From Hyphomicrobiales bacterium (GTDB taxonomy: Bacteria; Pseudomonadota; Alphaproteobacteria; Rhizobiales; Xanthobacteraceae), in contig JAGXAC010000016.1 of assembly GCA_019075925.1 (NCBI GenBank), forward strand, positions 1 to 35,546: DNA of 35,546 nucleotides, read 5' to 3'. This document shows, one piece after another, positions 26,129 through 34,253 of the stretch. The notes beneath the pieces are model-generated. The model was not told the DNA's origin and did not search any database. It was given only the letters and a program-made list of their open reading frames with translations. The stretch's first letter is position 1. Every line of letters begins with the position of its first letter. The position numbers and the translations under genes were made by a program.

Positions 26129-26587
26129 GTGACCGATATTCCGCTGGACGGCGAGATTCACGACGGCCGGCACACCCTGATTGTGCGCGTCTATTACGAA
26201 GATACCGACTTCACCGGCATCGTCTATCACGCCAACTACCTGCGTTACATGGAGCGCGGGAGAACCAATTACTTGCGGCTGATCGGCGCCGATCACCGGG
26301 CGCTGTTCGAGGCCGCACAAGCCGAAGCGCCGGGATTCGCCTTCGTCGTCCGCTCGATGAACATCGATTTTCTGCGGCCCGCGCGCATGGACGACATCCT
26401 CGATGTGATTACCGAGCCGGAGGAAGTGTTGGGGGCATCGGTCACGTTGCGGCAGAAGGTCATGCGCGGCGAAGAGCTTCTATGCACCGCGAGCGTGCGC
26501 GTGGCCTTCATCAGCGCCGGCCGGGCACGGCCGATCCCAAAACCGCTGCGTGTCGCCATGAAGGCCGATCTGGACCGCACGCAGTAA
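26129..26587 (+). CDS. ybgC: Acyl-CoA thioesterase YbgC
   Basis: The 152-residue hot-dog-fold protein has the active-site motif VYYEDTDFTGIVYHANYLRY, with the Asp and His usual for tol-pal-associated YbgC thioesterases, and SMNIDFLRPARMDD further on. It hydrolyses acyl-CoA or acyl-ACP and is thought to affect phospholipid turnover. It normally stands next to tolQ; here ogt, tetR and DUF2852 lie between, about 2.4 kb. Longer in-frame starts run back into the GFA gene and are rejected. Confidence 0.92.
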   Translation: MTDIPLDGEIHDGRHTLIVRVYYEDTDFTGIVYHANYLRYMERGRTNYLRLIGADHRALFEAAQAEAPGFAFVVRSMNIDFLRPARMDDILDVITEPEEVLGASVTLRQKVMRGEELLCTASVRVAFISAGRARPIPKPLRVAMKADLDRTQ

Positions 26588-26630
26588 TCGGGCTGCGGCG
26601 AGCGGCGCGCAGCCCCAGATTGGACCGATC

Positions 26631-27206
26631 ATGGACGCTCCGGCTTTTGCCCTGTTCGACACCGCGATCGGCCGCTGCGGCATCGTCTGGAACGAGCGCG
26701 GCATAGCCGGCGTGCAACTTCCCGAAGCCGGCGAGTCCGCGACCAGGAGCCGGCTCGCGCGCCGATACCCCGCGGCACGCGAGGCGGCGCCGGACGTGAG
26801 CGTGCGCCGCGTTATCGGCGCCATCGTCGGCTTGCTGGGCGGTCAGCAGAACGACCTGAGCGGCGTGACCCTGGATTACGCGGGCGTGCCGGACTTCGCC
26901 CGCCGCGTCTATGACGTCGCGCGGACCATTCCGCCCGGCGGCACCATATCCTACGGCGAGCTTGCCGAACGGCTGAACGATCGCACCCTCGCGCGCGAGG
27001 TGGCGCAAGCGCTTGGGCAGAATCCGTTCCCGATCATCGTGCCGTGCCATCGGGTGATGGCAGCCGGCGGCAAGATGGGCGGCTTCTCCGCTCCCGGCGG
27101 CGTGCGCACCAAACTTCGGCTGCTCACGATCGAAGGCGCGCAACCGACCGGGCCGACCTTATTTGCCGATCTGCCGTTGCAAGCCGCGCCGCGCCGGCGC
27201 GCTTGA
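26631..27206 (+). CDS. ogt: Methylated-DNA-protein-cysteine methyltransferase
   Basis: The 191-residue protein carries the acceptor cysteine in IIVPCHRVMAAGG, with the helix-turn-helix region GTISYGELAERL before it and GGFSAPGGVRTKLRLL after it. It transfers alkyl groups from O6-alkylguanine to its own cysteine, a one-use repair. There is no Ada activator domain, so it is of the Ogt type. It begins 43 bases after ybgC. Confidence 0.93.
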   Translation: MDAPAFALFDTAIGRCGIVWNERGIAGVQLPEAGESATRSRLARRYPAAREAAPDVSVRRVIGAIVGLLGGQQNDLSGVTLDYAGVPDFARRVYDVARTIPPGGTISYGELAERLNDRTLAREVAQALGQNPFPIIVPCHRVMAAGGKMGGFSAPGGVRTKLRLLTIEGAQPTGPTLFADLPLQAAPRRRA

Positions 27207-27245
27207 GGCGCGCGGCAATCCGCAATCGACGCGATGGCCGGACTC

Positions 27246-27264
27246 ATGTAAACACTATTAACAT
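27246..27264. promoter_or_regulatory. Probable TetR operator overlapping the tetR start
   Basis: ATGTAAACACTATTAACAT is an imperfect palindrome. Its reverse complement matches the site before DUF2852 at 16 of 19 positions. It covers the first two bases of the tetR ATG, so a bound repressor would block its own promoter. Confidence 0.65.
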
Positions 27265-27919
27265 GAACTGGTCCAAGGACGACAAGCGCGGGCCGCGCGG
27301 TTACCACCACGGCAATCTGAAAGAGGCTTTGGTCCGCGCCGCGCTTGAATTGATCGCCGAGAAGGGCCCGGCCGGATTCACGTTCGCCGAAGCGGCGCGC
27401 TGGGCGGGAGTAAGTCCGGCAGCACCTTATCGACACTTCCGCGACCGCGATGAGCTTCTCGCCAGCGTTGCGCTGCGCGGCTTCAGTGAATTTGAAACCG
27501 CGCTTTCGCATGCCTGGGACGACGGCCGCCCGGAGCTGTTCGCTGCGTTCGACCGGCTCGGCAAAGCCTATCTCGATTTTGCGCGCACCGAACCCGCCTA
27601 CTATTCGGCGATGTTCGAAGCCGGAATTTCGCTCACATCCAATCCGGAATTGCGCGAGGCGGGAGATCGCGCCTTTGCTGTATTGCGCGCGGCTGCGGAA
27701 AAGATTTGTGCGCGAGCGTCAGGACGAACCAAGCCACCGACGTTGATGGTCGCCTTGCATATTTGGGCCGTTTCGCACGGCATCGCTTCGCTGTTCGGCC
27801 GCGGCGACGCGGCGCGGCGCACCTTGCCAATGTCGCCGGAAGATCTACTTGAGGCAGAGATGCTGATTTATTTGCGGGGATTGGGCGTTGCGGACGTCCA
27901 GTCTCCCGCTTCGCCTTAG
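27263..27919 (+). CDS. TetR/AcrR family transcriptional regulator (WHG-type C-domain)
   Basis: The 218-residue protein begins with a basic tail (RGPRGYHHGNLKEALVRAA), then the helix-turn-helix FAEAARWAGVSPAAPYRHF. The C-terminal ligand domain has ALHIWAVSHGIASLFGRG, the pattern of the WHG subgroup. The ligand is unknown. No ribosome site precedes the ATG, and the operator overlaps it, so the message may be leaderless or the transcript may come from ogt. The shared palindrome before the DUF2852 gene suggests it represses itself and that gene. Confidence 0.88.
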   Translation: MNWSKDDKRGPRGYHHGNLKEALVRAALELIAEKGPAGFTFAEAARWAGVSPAAPYRHFRDRDELLASVALRGFSEFETALSHAWDDGRPELFAAFDRLGKAYLDFARTEPAYYSAMFEAGISLTSNPELREAGDRAFAVLRAAAEKICARASGRTKPPTLMVALHIWAVSHGIASLFGRGDAARRTLPMSPEDLLEAEMLIYLRGLGVADVQSPASP

Positions 27920-27937
27920 GGTCCCGTCCGATCCCGA

Positions 27938-27952
27938 CCTGATCGGATCAGG
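27938..27952. repeat. 15-bp palindrome after tetR
   Basis: CCTGATC-G-GATCAGG is a perfect palindrome 18 bases after the tetR stop. It has no T-tract, so its use as a terminator is uncertain. Confidence 0.5.
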
Positions 27953-28023
27953 CTCGAAGTCTCCGAGGTCGAACCAGTCTCTGACATCACGAAGCCGAGA
28001 GGCGCTTGACTTTCGAAGGTCTA

Positions 28024-28042
28024 ATGTTAATGTTATTTACAT
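28024..28042. promoter_or_regulatory. Probable TetR operator before the DUF2852 gene
   Basis: ATGTTAATGTTATTTACAT is a palindrome with one mismatch in the outer eight bases. It matches the inverted form of the site at 27246-27264 at 16 of 19 positions and lies 21 bases before the DUF2852 ATG. Confidence 0.65.
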
Positions 28043-28063
28043 TCACACTTGGGAGGTCCCGTC

Positions 28064-28534
28064 ATGGTCCTCGTCGACAAACTGGATGAGCTCGGCAAGC
28101 CGGCCTGGATTGCGCTCGTGATCCTCGGCTTCATTGCCTGGTGGCCGATCGGCCTCGGCGTGCTGCTCTTTTCGATTGGCACCGGCAGATTTAGGAGCGG
28201 AAGAATGGGATGCTGGCACGCCCGCCACGGCGAAGAGTGGCAGGAGCGTTGGCACGGCAAAATGGAACGCATGCAGGAAAAAATGGATCGCATGCGGGCC
28301 AGAATGGAAGGCAGGCGCGGCGATTGGTGGGGCACCCCGCCATCGAGCGGCAACAAGGCCTTCGACGACTACCGCACCGAGACGCTGCGCCGGCTCGAGG
28401 ACGAACAGCGTGAGTTCAAAGAGTTTCTCGAGCGGTTACGCTTTGCCAAGGACCGAGCCGAGTTCGATCAGTTCATGAACGAGCGGCGTAATCACCCGCA
28501 GGACGGTAGTCCGCAGTCGCAACCACAAGCCTGA
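28064..28534 (+). CDS. DUF2852 family membrane protein
   Basis: The 156-residue protein has one or two N-terminal membrane passes (KPAWIALVILGFIAWWPIG and LGVLLFSIGTG). A basic, tryptophan-rich helical stretch follows (HGEEWQERWHGKMERMQEKM), then a conserved soluble part with RTETLRRLEDEQREFKEFLE and FDQFMNERR. This is the DUF2852 pattern; the function is unknown. A GGGAGG lies 9 bases before the ATG. The adjoining TetR gene and its operator-like site suggest that it is induced by whatever the regulator senses. A role in envelope stress or lipid homeostasis is a guess. Confidence 0.85.
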   Translation: MVLVDKLDELGKPAWIALVILGFIAWWPIGLGVLLFSIGTGRFRSGRMGCWHARHGEEWQERWHGKMERMQEKMDRMRARMEGRRGDWWGTPPSSGNKAFDDYRTETLRRLEDEQREFKEFLERLRFAKDRAEFDQFMNERRNHPQDGSPQSQPQA

Positions 28535-28559
28535 ATCTTCCTGCGCGCGCAAAAATTTC

Positions 28560-28589
28560 CGGGCCGCCCATCGCAAGTTGGGCGGCCCG
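28560..28589 (+). terminator. GC-rich hairpin after the DUF2852 gene
   Basis: An 11-bp perfect stem (CGGGCCGCCCA and its complement) encloses an 8-base loop 25 bases past the stop. The T-tract is missing on the plus strand, while the minus strand has GGAAATTTTTG after the stem, so termination efficiency is unsure. Confidence 0.4.
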
Positions 28590-28717
28590 CCCGCATGTGT
28601 GGAACATGATCCGAAAAAAGCCTGCCCAGGGACTTGATCTGCGGACGGCTGGCGGCCCGATTCAATGCAAGCGGATCGGACCTGATGGGCGCCGCTGCCG
28701 GTAATGACGGGATCGTT

Positions 28718-28732
28718 GACGTTATTAACGTC
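28718..28732. repeat. 15-bp palindrome GACGTTA-T-TAACGTC
   Basis: Perfect inverted arms of 7 bases around one T. It overlaps the first half of the CtrA-like box, so a second regulator could compete with CtrA. Confidence 0.55.
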
Positions 28733-28739
28733 GCATTAA
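28725..28739 (+). promoter_or_regulatory. CtrA-type binding site upstream of tolQ
   Basis: TTAACGTCGCATTAA matches TTAA-N7-TTAA without mismatch. It lies 227 bases before the tolQ ATG, so if it controls the tol-pal genes the leader would be about 200 bases long. Confidence 0.55.
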
Positions 28740-28965
28740 GGACAACCGGGCTTCGTAGGCGTGAACGACCGGTGTTGCGCCCTAGTTTGGACACGTTTGG
28801 CGAAGATTTCGGGCTGGCCGGTGGACGGGTCCGGCTCGGGGTCCTCGCGAAATTCTCAGGTCTTGGTCGGCGCGCATAAAGCTGCCGTCAGGACTTCGGT
28901 CCCGGCGCCGGCGCGGCACTTTCGGTCATTGGTGGCCCGGTTGGATCGCCGGAAAGGACGCGCCC

Positions 28966-29679
28966 ATGAATGCAGCCGACATCACCACGTCGGCCCTGCC
29001 GTTGACCTCTTCCGATCTCTCGATGTTCCACCTGTTTTGGCAGGCCCATTGGCTGGTCAAAACAGTGATGACCGGTTTGATGGTGTGTTCGGTCTGGGTT
29101 TGGGCGATTGCGATAGACAAGACATTGCTGTTCCGGCGCATTCGTAAGAGCGGCCAAGGTTTCGAGCAGGCGTTTTGGTCGGGCCAGTCGCTGGAGGAGC
29201 TTTACGCTTCGCTCGCCGCCAAGCCCGGCCACTCGTCGGGTGCGCTGTTCGTCGCCGCGATGCGCGAGTGGAAGCGAAGCTTCGAGGGCCATGCCCGCTC
29301 CTTCGCCGGTCTGCAAATGCGCATCGAAAAAGTCATGAATGTTGCCATCGCCCGCGAGGTCGAACACATGGAGCGCTGGCTGTTGGTGCTGGCGACCGTC
29401 GGCTCAGCCGGTCCCTTTATCGGCCTGTTCGGCACGATCTGGGGCATCATGACCAGCTTTCAGTCGATCGCCGCCTCGAAGAATACCTCGCTGGCGGTGG
29501 TCGCCCCCGGCATCGCCGAAGCGTTGTTCGCGACTGCAATCGGCCTTATCGCCGCCATCCCGGCGACTATTTTCTACAATAAGTTCATCACCGAGGTGAA
29601 CCGGCAGGCACAACACTTGGAAGGCTTTGCCGACGAATTCACCGCGATTCTGTCGCGGCAGATCGACGAGCGCGGGTGA
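28966..29679 (+). CDS. tolQ: TolQ, proton-channel subunit of the Tol-Pal system
   Basis: The 237-residue inner-membrane protein has three membrane helices. The first follows FHLFWQAHWLVKTVMTGLMV, and the second and third contain GSAGPFIGLFGTIWGIMTSF and GIAEALFATAIGLIAAIPAT. Together with TolR it uses the proton gradient to energise TolA during constriction. GGAAAGGAC stands before the ATG. It starts the tolQRAB-pal unit; tolR follows after 9 bases. Confidence 0.95.
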   Translation: MNAADITTSALPLTSSDLSMFHLFWQAHWLVKTVMTGLMVCSVWVWAIAIDKTLLFRRIRKSGQGFEQAFWSGQSLEELYASLAAKPGHSSGALFVAAMREWKRSFEGHARSFAGLQMRIEKVMNVAIAREVEHMERWLLVLATVGSAGPFIGLFGTIWGIMTSFQSIAASKNTSLAVVAPGIAEALFATAIGLIAAIPATIFYNKFITEVNRQAQHLEGFADEFTAILSRQIDERG

Positions 29680-29688
29680 GGGATAGTT

Positions 29689-30141
29689 ATGGCGGCGAAT
29701 GTCGTGAGTGCGGCTTCCGGCGGCGGAAAAAGGCGCCGCCGGCGACCGGTCATGGCCGAAATCAATGTCACGCCGTTTGTCGACGTCATGCTGGTGCTAT
29801 TGATCGTGTTCATGGTGTCGGCACCTTTGCTCACGGTCGGCGTCCCGCTTGATCTGCCGCAAAGCCAGGCCAAGTCGCTGGATCAGGACAGCGAGCCGCT
29901 CACGATCTCGGTGAATGTGCAGGGCCAGGTCTTTTTGCAAAACAGCGAGATCAAGGTCGATGAATTGGTGGCCAAGCTCAAAGCCATCACTGACGCGCGC
30001 GGCGGGGCCGACGAGCGTATCTATGTGCGTGGCGACAAGAAGGTCGATTACGGTACGATGATGCGGGTCATGGGCCGGCTGTCGGCCGCGGGTTACCACC
30101 GCGTGGCGCTGGTCACTGAGGTCGAACAGGGCGGCGGATGA
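29689..30141 (+). CDS. tolR: TolR, proton-channel subunit of the Tol-Pal system
   Basis: The 150-residue ExbD-like protein has the single membrane helix with the proton-carrying Asp (MAEINVTPFVDVMLVLLIVF) and a periplasmic domain with RGDKKVDYGTMMRVMGRL. A basic stretch (GKRRRRRPV) precedes the helix, as in the family. It overlaps tolA by four bases (ATGA). Confidence 0.95.
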   Translation: MAANVVSAASGGGKRRRRRPVMAEINVTPFVDVMLVLLIVFMVSAPLLTVGVPLDLPQSQAKSLDQDSEPLTISVNVQGQVFLQNSEIKVDELVAKLKAITDARGGADERIYVRGDKKVDYGTMMRVMGRLSAAGYHRVALVTEVEQGGG

Positions 30142-31028
30142 GGCGGCCTCTGATCATATCGGCGATTGCGCATGCGGTCGTGCTCACCTGGGGGCTGGTT
30201 GCGTTTGCCGCGCGGCCGAATGACGCGACGCCGACCGAGCCGCTGCCGGTCGAGTTCGTTTCGGCGACCGAATTCTCCAAGCTGACGGCCGGCGTGAAGA
30301 ACGCGCCGAAAGCGATCGACAATGCCAAACCGCTGGCCGACAAGATTGGCGACCCCAAGCCGGTGAAAGAGCTTGCGCCCAAGGTTGCGGATAAGCCGGA
30401 GATCAAGACCACCTCGACACCCGCTGCGTCCAAGCCGGAGAAGGTCGAGAAGCCAAAGGACAAGCCGAAGCCGGATCAGATCGCCGAGGCACTGAAGAAA
30501 GATCAGACCAAAAAGCCGCCGAAGAAGCCGCCGGTATTCAAGCCGGATCAAATCGCTCGGGAACTCAAGAAGGACGAACCGAAAAAGCAGCCGCCCAAAT
30601 ATGACGCCAATCAAATCGCGGCATTGCTCGATCATCGCGAGCCGCAGCGGCAGTTCGCGGCCGCGGCGACGCTCAACGACACGGCCTCACTCGGCGCACC
30701 CGGCGGCAACGCCGGGCGTTTGTCCCAAAGCGAACTCGATGCGTTGCGCGCACGGCTTAGCCAGTGCTGGAGTCCGCCCGCCGGCATCGATGCCAACTCA
30801 AAGCTTTACGTGACGCTTCACGTGTCGTTTAAGGCGGATGCCTCGCTGGCACAGGAACCGGAAGTGATCGAGGATACGGCCTCCACCTCCGCGGTCGGTC
30901 CGGCGCTCGCGGAAAGCGCCAAGCGCGCTCTGATGTCGTGCCAGCCCTTCACGATGCTGCGGCCGGAGCACTATGATCTCTGGAAGGACATTGAAATCAA
31001 ATTCAACAATGAGCTGCTCGGTGGCTGA
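30138..31028 (+). CDS. tolA: TolA-like protein with Lys/Pro-rich linker
   Basis: The 296-residue protein has an N-terminal membrane anchor ([19 protein letters not shown]), a long Lys/Pro/Asp-rich linker (about 60-165) and a C-terminal domain (about 185-296) with [12 protein letters not shown]. The linker has three related segments, [26 protein letters not shown] and [11 protein letters not shown]. TolA bridges the inner membrane to TolB and Pal. The C-terminal domain is assigned mostly by position between tolR and tolB, since TolA sequences vary widely. Confidence 0.88.
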   Translation: MRRPLIISAIAHAVVLTWGLVAFAARPNDATPTEPLPVEFVSATEFSKLTAGVKNAPKAIDNAKPLADKIGDPKPVKELAPKVADKPEIKTTSTPAASKPEKVEKPKDKPKPDQIAEALKKDQTKKPPKKPPVFKPDQIARELKKDEPKKQPPKYDANQIAALLDHREPQRQFAAAATLNDTASLGAPGGNAGRLSQSELDALRARLSQCWSPPAGIDANSKLYVTLHVSFKADASLAQEPEVIEDTASTSAVGPALAESAKRALMSCQPFTMLRPEHYDLWKDIEIKFNNELLGG

Positions 31029-32394
31029 CCCCTTCAACTTGCGCAATTCGCTGTCTGTGCGTCAGGCTTCGCCCAATCTTACTCGCCGCCACGTGGTCGC
31101 GCTCGGCGCATTGGCCGCCGGTTTGACACTGTCGGCCCGACCTGCCGGCGCGGTCCTTCAGCTTGACGTTACGCCCGGCAATTTTCAGCCGATGCCGATT
31201 GCGATTCCGGACTTCCTTGGCGGTACGCCAGCCGATACCGAAACCGCGGTCGGCGTTTCGCAAATCATCACCGCCAATCTCAAACGAAGCGGCCTGTTCG
31301 CGCCGATCGATCCGAAGGCGTTCCTGGAAAAAATCGCCAGCGTCGACGCGGTGCCGCGCTTTGCCGACTGGCGAACCATCAATGCGCAAGCGCTGGCGAC
31401 CGGGCGAATAACGCGCCAGGACGACGGACGCCTCAAAGCCGAGTTCCGCCTCTGGGACGTGTTTGCCGGCCAGCAGCTCGCCGGCCAGCAATATTTCACG
31501 ACGCCGGACAATTGGCGCCGCATCGCGCACATCATTTCGGATGCGATCTATGAGCGTCTGACCGGCGAGAAGGGTTATTTCGACAGCCGCGTCGTATTCA
31601 TCGACGAGACCGGGCCTGCCGAGCGGCGCGTCAAACGGCTGGCGATCATGGATCAGGACGGAGCCAACGTCCGCTATTTGACGCGCGGCGATGAACTGGT
31701 CCTGACGCCGCGCTTTTCGCCGTCGACGCAGGAGATCACCTATATGGCCTACGGCCAGGGCGATCCGCGCGTCTTTCTTCTCAACATCGAGACCGGGCAA
31801 CGCGAGATTGTCGGCAACTTTCCCGGCATGAGTTTCGCGCCGCGCTTTTCGCCGGACGGACAGCGCGTGGTGATGAGCTTGCAGGAGGGTGGCAATTCCA
31901 ACATTTTCGTGATGGATTTGCGCTCCAAGGCGATGACGCGCCTGACCGATACGCAGGCGATCGATACCTCGCCGTCCTATTCGCCCGACGGCGCCAAGCT
32001 TTGCTTCGAATCCGACCGCGGTGGTCACCAGCAGATTTACATCATGGCGGCAACTGGCGGGCCGGCGCAGCGCATCAGCTTTGGCGACGGCATCTACTCG
32101 ACGCCGGTTTGGTCGCCGCGCGGCGACTACATCGCCTTCACCCGTCAGGCAGAGGGAAAATTCGCCATCGGTGTGATGAAGCCCGACGGCAGCGGCGAAC
32201 GTATTTTGACGGAGGGATTCCACAACGAGGGGCCCACCTTCGCGCCCAACGGCCGCGTCATCATGTTTTTCCGCGATCCGGGCGGCAACTCCGGGCCGTC
32301 GTTGTTCACGATCGACACCGCTGGCCGCAATGAGTTGCGCGTTCCGACGCCAAGTTTTGCCTCGGATCCCGCCTGGTCGCCGTTGCTGTCATAA
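31021..32394 (+). CDS. tolB: TolB, periplasmic beta-propeller of the Tol-Pal system
   Basis: The 457-residue product has a signal peptide with a twin arginine ([19 protein letters not shown]), so export through Tat is possible. The N-terminal domain carries IAIPDFLGG and a C-terminal six-bladed propeller has repeated SPDG blades ([32 protein letters not shown]). It binds Pal and TolA. The start is a GTG at 31021 overlapping the end of tolA; an ATG at 31009 is an alternative. Confidence 0.94.
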   Translation: MADPFNLRNSLSVRQASPNLTRRHVVALGALAAGLTLSARPAGAVLQLDVTPGNFQPMPIAIPDFLGGTPADTETAVGVSQIITANLKRSGLFAPIDPKAFLEKIASVDAVPRFADWRTINAQALATGRITRQDDGRLKAEFRLWDVFAGQQLAGQQYFTTPDNWRRIAHIISDAIYERLTGEKGYFDSRVVFIDETGPAERRVKRLAIMDQDGANVRYLTRGDELVLTPRFSPSTQEITYMAYGQGDPRVFLLNIETGQREIVGNFPGMSFAPRFSPDGQRVVMSLQEGGNSNIFVMDLRSKAMTRLTDTQAIDTSPSYSPDGAKLCFESDRGGHQQIYIMAATGGPAQRISFGDGIYSTPVWSPRGDYIAFTRQAEGKFAIGVMKPDGSGERILTEGFHNEGPTFAPNGRVIMFFRDPGGNSGPSLFTIDTAGRNELRVPTPSFASDPAWSPLLS

Positions 32395-32513
32395 ACGCGA
32401 CGGCCGTCCCACATCCTCGCCGTATTCACGTCCTATTAACCACCGCAAAAGCTTTACGGGGGATCGGCAGGTTTGAGCCTTCTTTGCAAGGCTGCATCAA
32501 GGTTGACGGAACG

Positions 32514-32526
32514 TTCGTTTAACGAA
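32514..32526. promoter_or_regulatory. 13-bp palindrome in the tolB-pal gap
   Basis: TTCGTT-T-AACGAA lies 63 bases before the pal ATG and 8 bases after a TTGACG that could be a -35 box. It may be an operator for a promoter internal to the tol-pal unit. The gap of 194 bases between tolB and pal also supports a separate promoter. Confidence 0.4.
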
Positions 32527-32588
32527 GGCGCTGCTAGATCGCACCAGGGACCAGCCATGTCCGAAGACGGAACAATGGAGGCACCAGA

Positions 32589-33074
32589 ATGAATGCGATG
32601 AGTATTGTCCGCAGCGCGAAATTTGCAGCCATCGTCCTGGGCGTGCTGGCGGTTGCGGGCTGCGCGAAACACGAGCCCGATCAGGCCGCCATGGCAGGCG
32701 CTGCCGCGCCGGGCAGTCAGCAGGATTTCATCGTCAATGTCGGCGACCGCGTATTCTTCGACACCGACTCTTCGGAGCTTTCGGCGCAGGCGCGGGCGAC
32801 ACTCGATAAGCAATCGCAGTGGCTCAACCAATACAGCCGTTATTCGTTCACCATCGAGGGTCACGCCGACGAACGTGGCACACGCGAGTACAACATTGCG
32901 CTCGGTGCGCGCCGCGCCCAGACGGTGCGCGAGTATCTGATCTCGCGCGGAGTTGCGGCGCAGCGCATGCGCACGATCTCCTACGGCAAGGAACGACCGG
33001 TCGCGGTGTGCAACGACATATCCTGCTGGTCGCAAAATCGTCGCGCGGTGACCGTGCTCAACCAGAGCTCGTAA
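32589..33074 (+). CDS. pal: Pal, peptidoglycan-associated lipoprotein
   Basis: The 161-residue lipoprotein has the lipobox LAVAGC and an OmpA-type domain with VFFDTDSSELSAQARATL, IEGHADERGTREYNIALGAR and SYGKERPV. It anchors the outer membrane to the cell wall and follows the constriction site. A GGAGG stands shortly before the ATG. A strong terminator after it ends the tol-pal transcript. Confidence 0.96.
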   Translation: MNAMSIVRSAKFAAIVLGVLAVAGCAKHEPDQAAMAGAAAPGSQQDFIVNVGDRVFFDTDSSELSAQARATLDKQSQWLNQYSRYSFTIEGHADERGTREYNIALGARRAQTVREYLISRGVAAQRMRTISYGKERPVAVCNDISCWSQNRRAVTVLNQSS

Positions 33075-33105
33075 CAGGTTTTTCCGGAAGTGCCTGAATT
33101 GGTGC

Positions 33106-33145
33106 GGAGCAATCCGGTGCAAGCCGGATTGCTCCGTTGCTTTTT
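33106..33145 (+). terminator. Rho-independent terminator after pal
   Basis: A perfect 12-bp stem (GGAGCAATCCGG and its complement) with a 6-base loop, followed by GTTGCTTTTT. It lies 31 bases past the pal stop, so cpoB should have its own promoter in the next 115 bases. Confidence 0.85.
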
Positions 33146-33260
33146 GCTTGAATGGCCGTTTGCGATTGGCGCGGATTGGCGTAAAAGCTCGCCGGAATGT
33201 GGCGTCTAGTCACAATTTGGACGCAGCGTCAGCTATGGTAGGCAACTTCCTCGCACCGTT

Positions 33261-34253
33261 ATGTCGCCGGCGATGAACCGCACTCTTTTTCTGCTTTTTG
33301 CAGTTGTGTTGTGTGCGCCTGGCGCGAAGCCAGCGCGCGCGCAGACGTCCGATGCAGATCTCGTCACCCGTATCGGGCGGCTCGAAGCCACGATCCGCGA
33401 TCTCACCGGCAGCGTCGAGCAATTGCAATACCGCAACCAGCAACTCGAACAGCAAGTGCAGCGCCTGCAGCAGGAGGCGGCTCAGGAGGGCAGGGGATCG
33501 GCGCGTTCGCCGTCACCGCCGCAGCGCCCGAGCGGACAATATCCGGCGCCTGGCGCTGCGCCCGCGCCGGTGGCTGCGGCGATGCCGCCGCCGATGGGCG
33601 CGCCCATGGTTGAGCCGGCAAGCGGCCGGCGCGGGGACGCCTTCGATCCGGCGGCCAATCCGAATGCGCCCGGTGCACCGCGGCCGCTTGGCAGCAGCAC
33701 GACGGCGACCGAGCCGCCCCCTCCGGTCGCGGAGGCGTCCGTTCCTCGTCAAATCGGTGCGCCACTCGATCTGTCGACGTCCGGCACCGCGCCGCCCCAC
33801 CCATTGCCGCCGCCCCCGCCAGCCAATCCCAGCGCCACCGGTGCCATGCAAGCGACGTTGCCGCCGACAAATTCGCCGCGCGACGCCTATGATCTCGCTT
33901 ACGGTTATATTCTGCACAAGGACTATAGTCTCGCCGCCGATGGCTTCCGCACTTTCCTGCGGCAATATCCCAGCGACCGGTTGGCGCCCGAAGCTCAATA
34001 CTGGCTCGGTGAAAGCCTGTTTCAGCAGCAGCAATATCGCGACGCAGCCGAGGCATTCCTGGCCGTTTCCACCAAGTATGATACGACTTCGCGCGCGCCC
34101 GAAGCGCTGCTGCGGCTCGGTCAGTCGCTTGCGTCTTTGGGCGAGAAGGAGGCTGCTTGCGCCTCGCTTGGCGAAGTGCTGCGTAAATATCCGCGCGCTT
34201 CAGCAAGCATAAAACAGTCCGTGGAGCGAGAACAAAAGCGTGGGCATTGCTGA
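33261..34253 (+). CDS. cpoB: CpoB (YbgF), coordinator of peptidoglycan synthesis and constriction
   Basis: The 330-residue periplasmic protein has a signal peptide (LFLLFAVVLCAPGA...ARA), a short coiled coil (about 35-70, ATIRDLTGSVEQLQYRNQQL), a proline-rich linker of about 120 residues and a C-terminal TPR domain from about 205 (AYDLAYGYILHKDYSLAADG). CpoB links Tol-Pal to penicillin-binding protein 1B in E. coli. The linker is longer and more proline-rich than in E. coli. The last 14 bases overlap tilS. Confidence 0.9.
   Translation: MSPAMNRTLFLLFAVVLCAPGAKPARAQTSDADLVTRIGRLEATIRDLTGSVEQLQYRNQQLEQQVQRLQQEAAQEGRGSARSPSPPQRPSGQYPAPGAAPAPVAAAMPPPMGAPMVEPASGRRGDAFDPAANPNAPGAPRPLGSSTTATEPPPPVAEASVPRQIGAPLDLSTSGTAPPHPLPPPPPANPSATGAMQATLPPTNSPRDAYDLAYGYILHKDYSLAADGFRTFLRQYPSDRLAPEAQYWLGESLFQQQQYRDAAEAFLAVSTKYDTTSRAPEALLRLGQSLASLGEKEAACASLGEVLRKYPRASASIKQSVEREQKRGHC

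Larger units (their letters stand above)
28535..28965 (+). other. Non-coding stretch before tolQ
   Basis: No credible gene is seen. It holds a strong hairpin just after DUF2852, a 15-bp palindrome overlapping a CtrA-like box, and about 225 bases of presumed tolQ leader. Confidence 0.6.
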
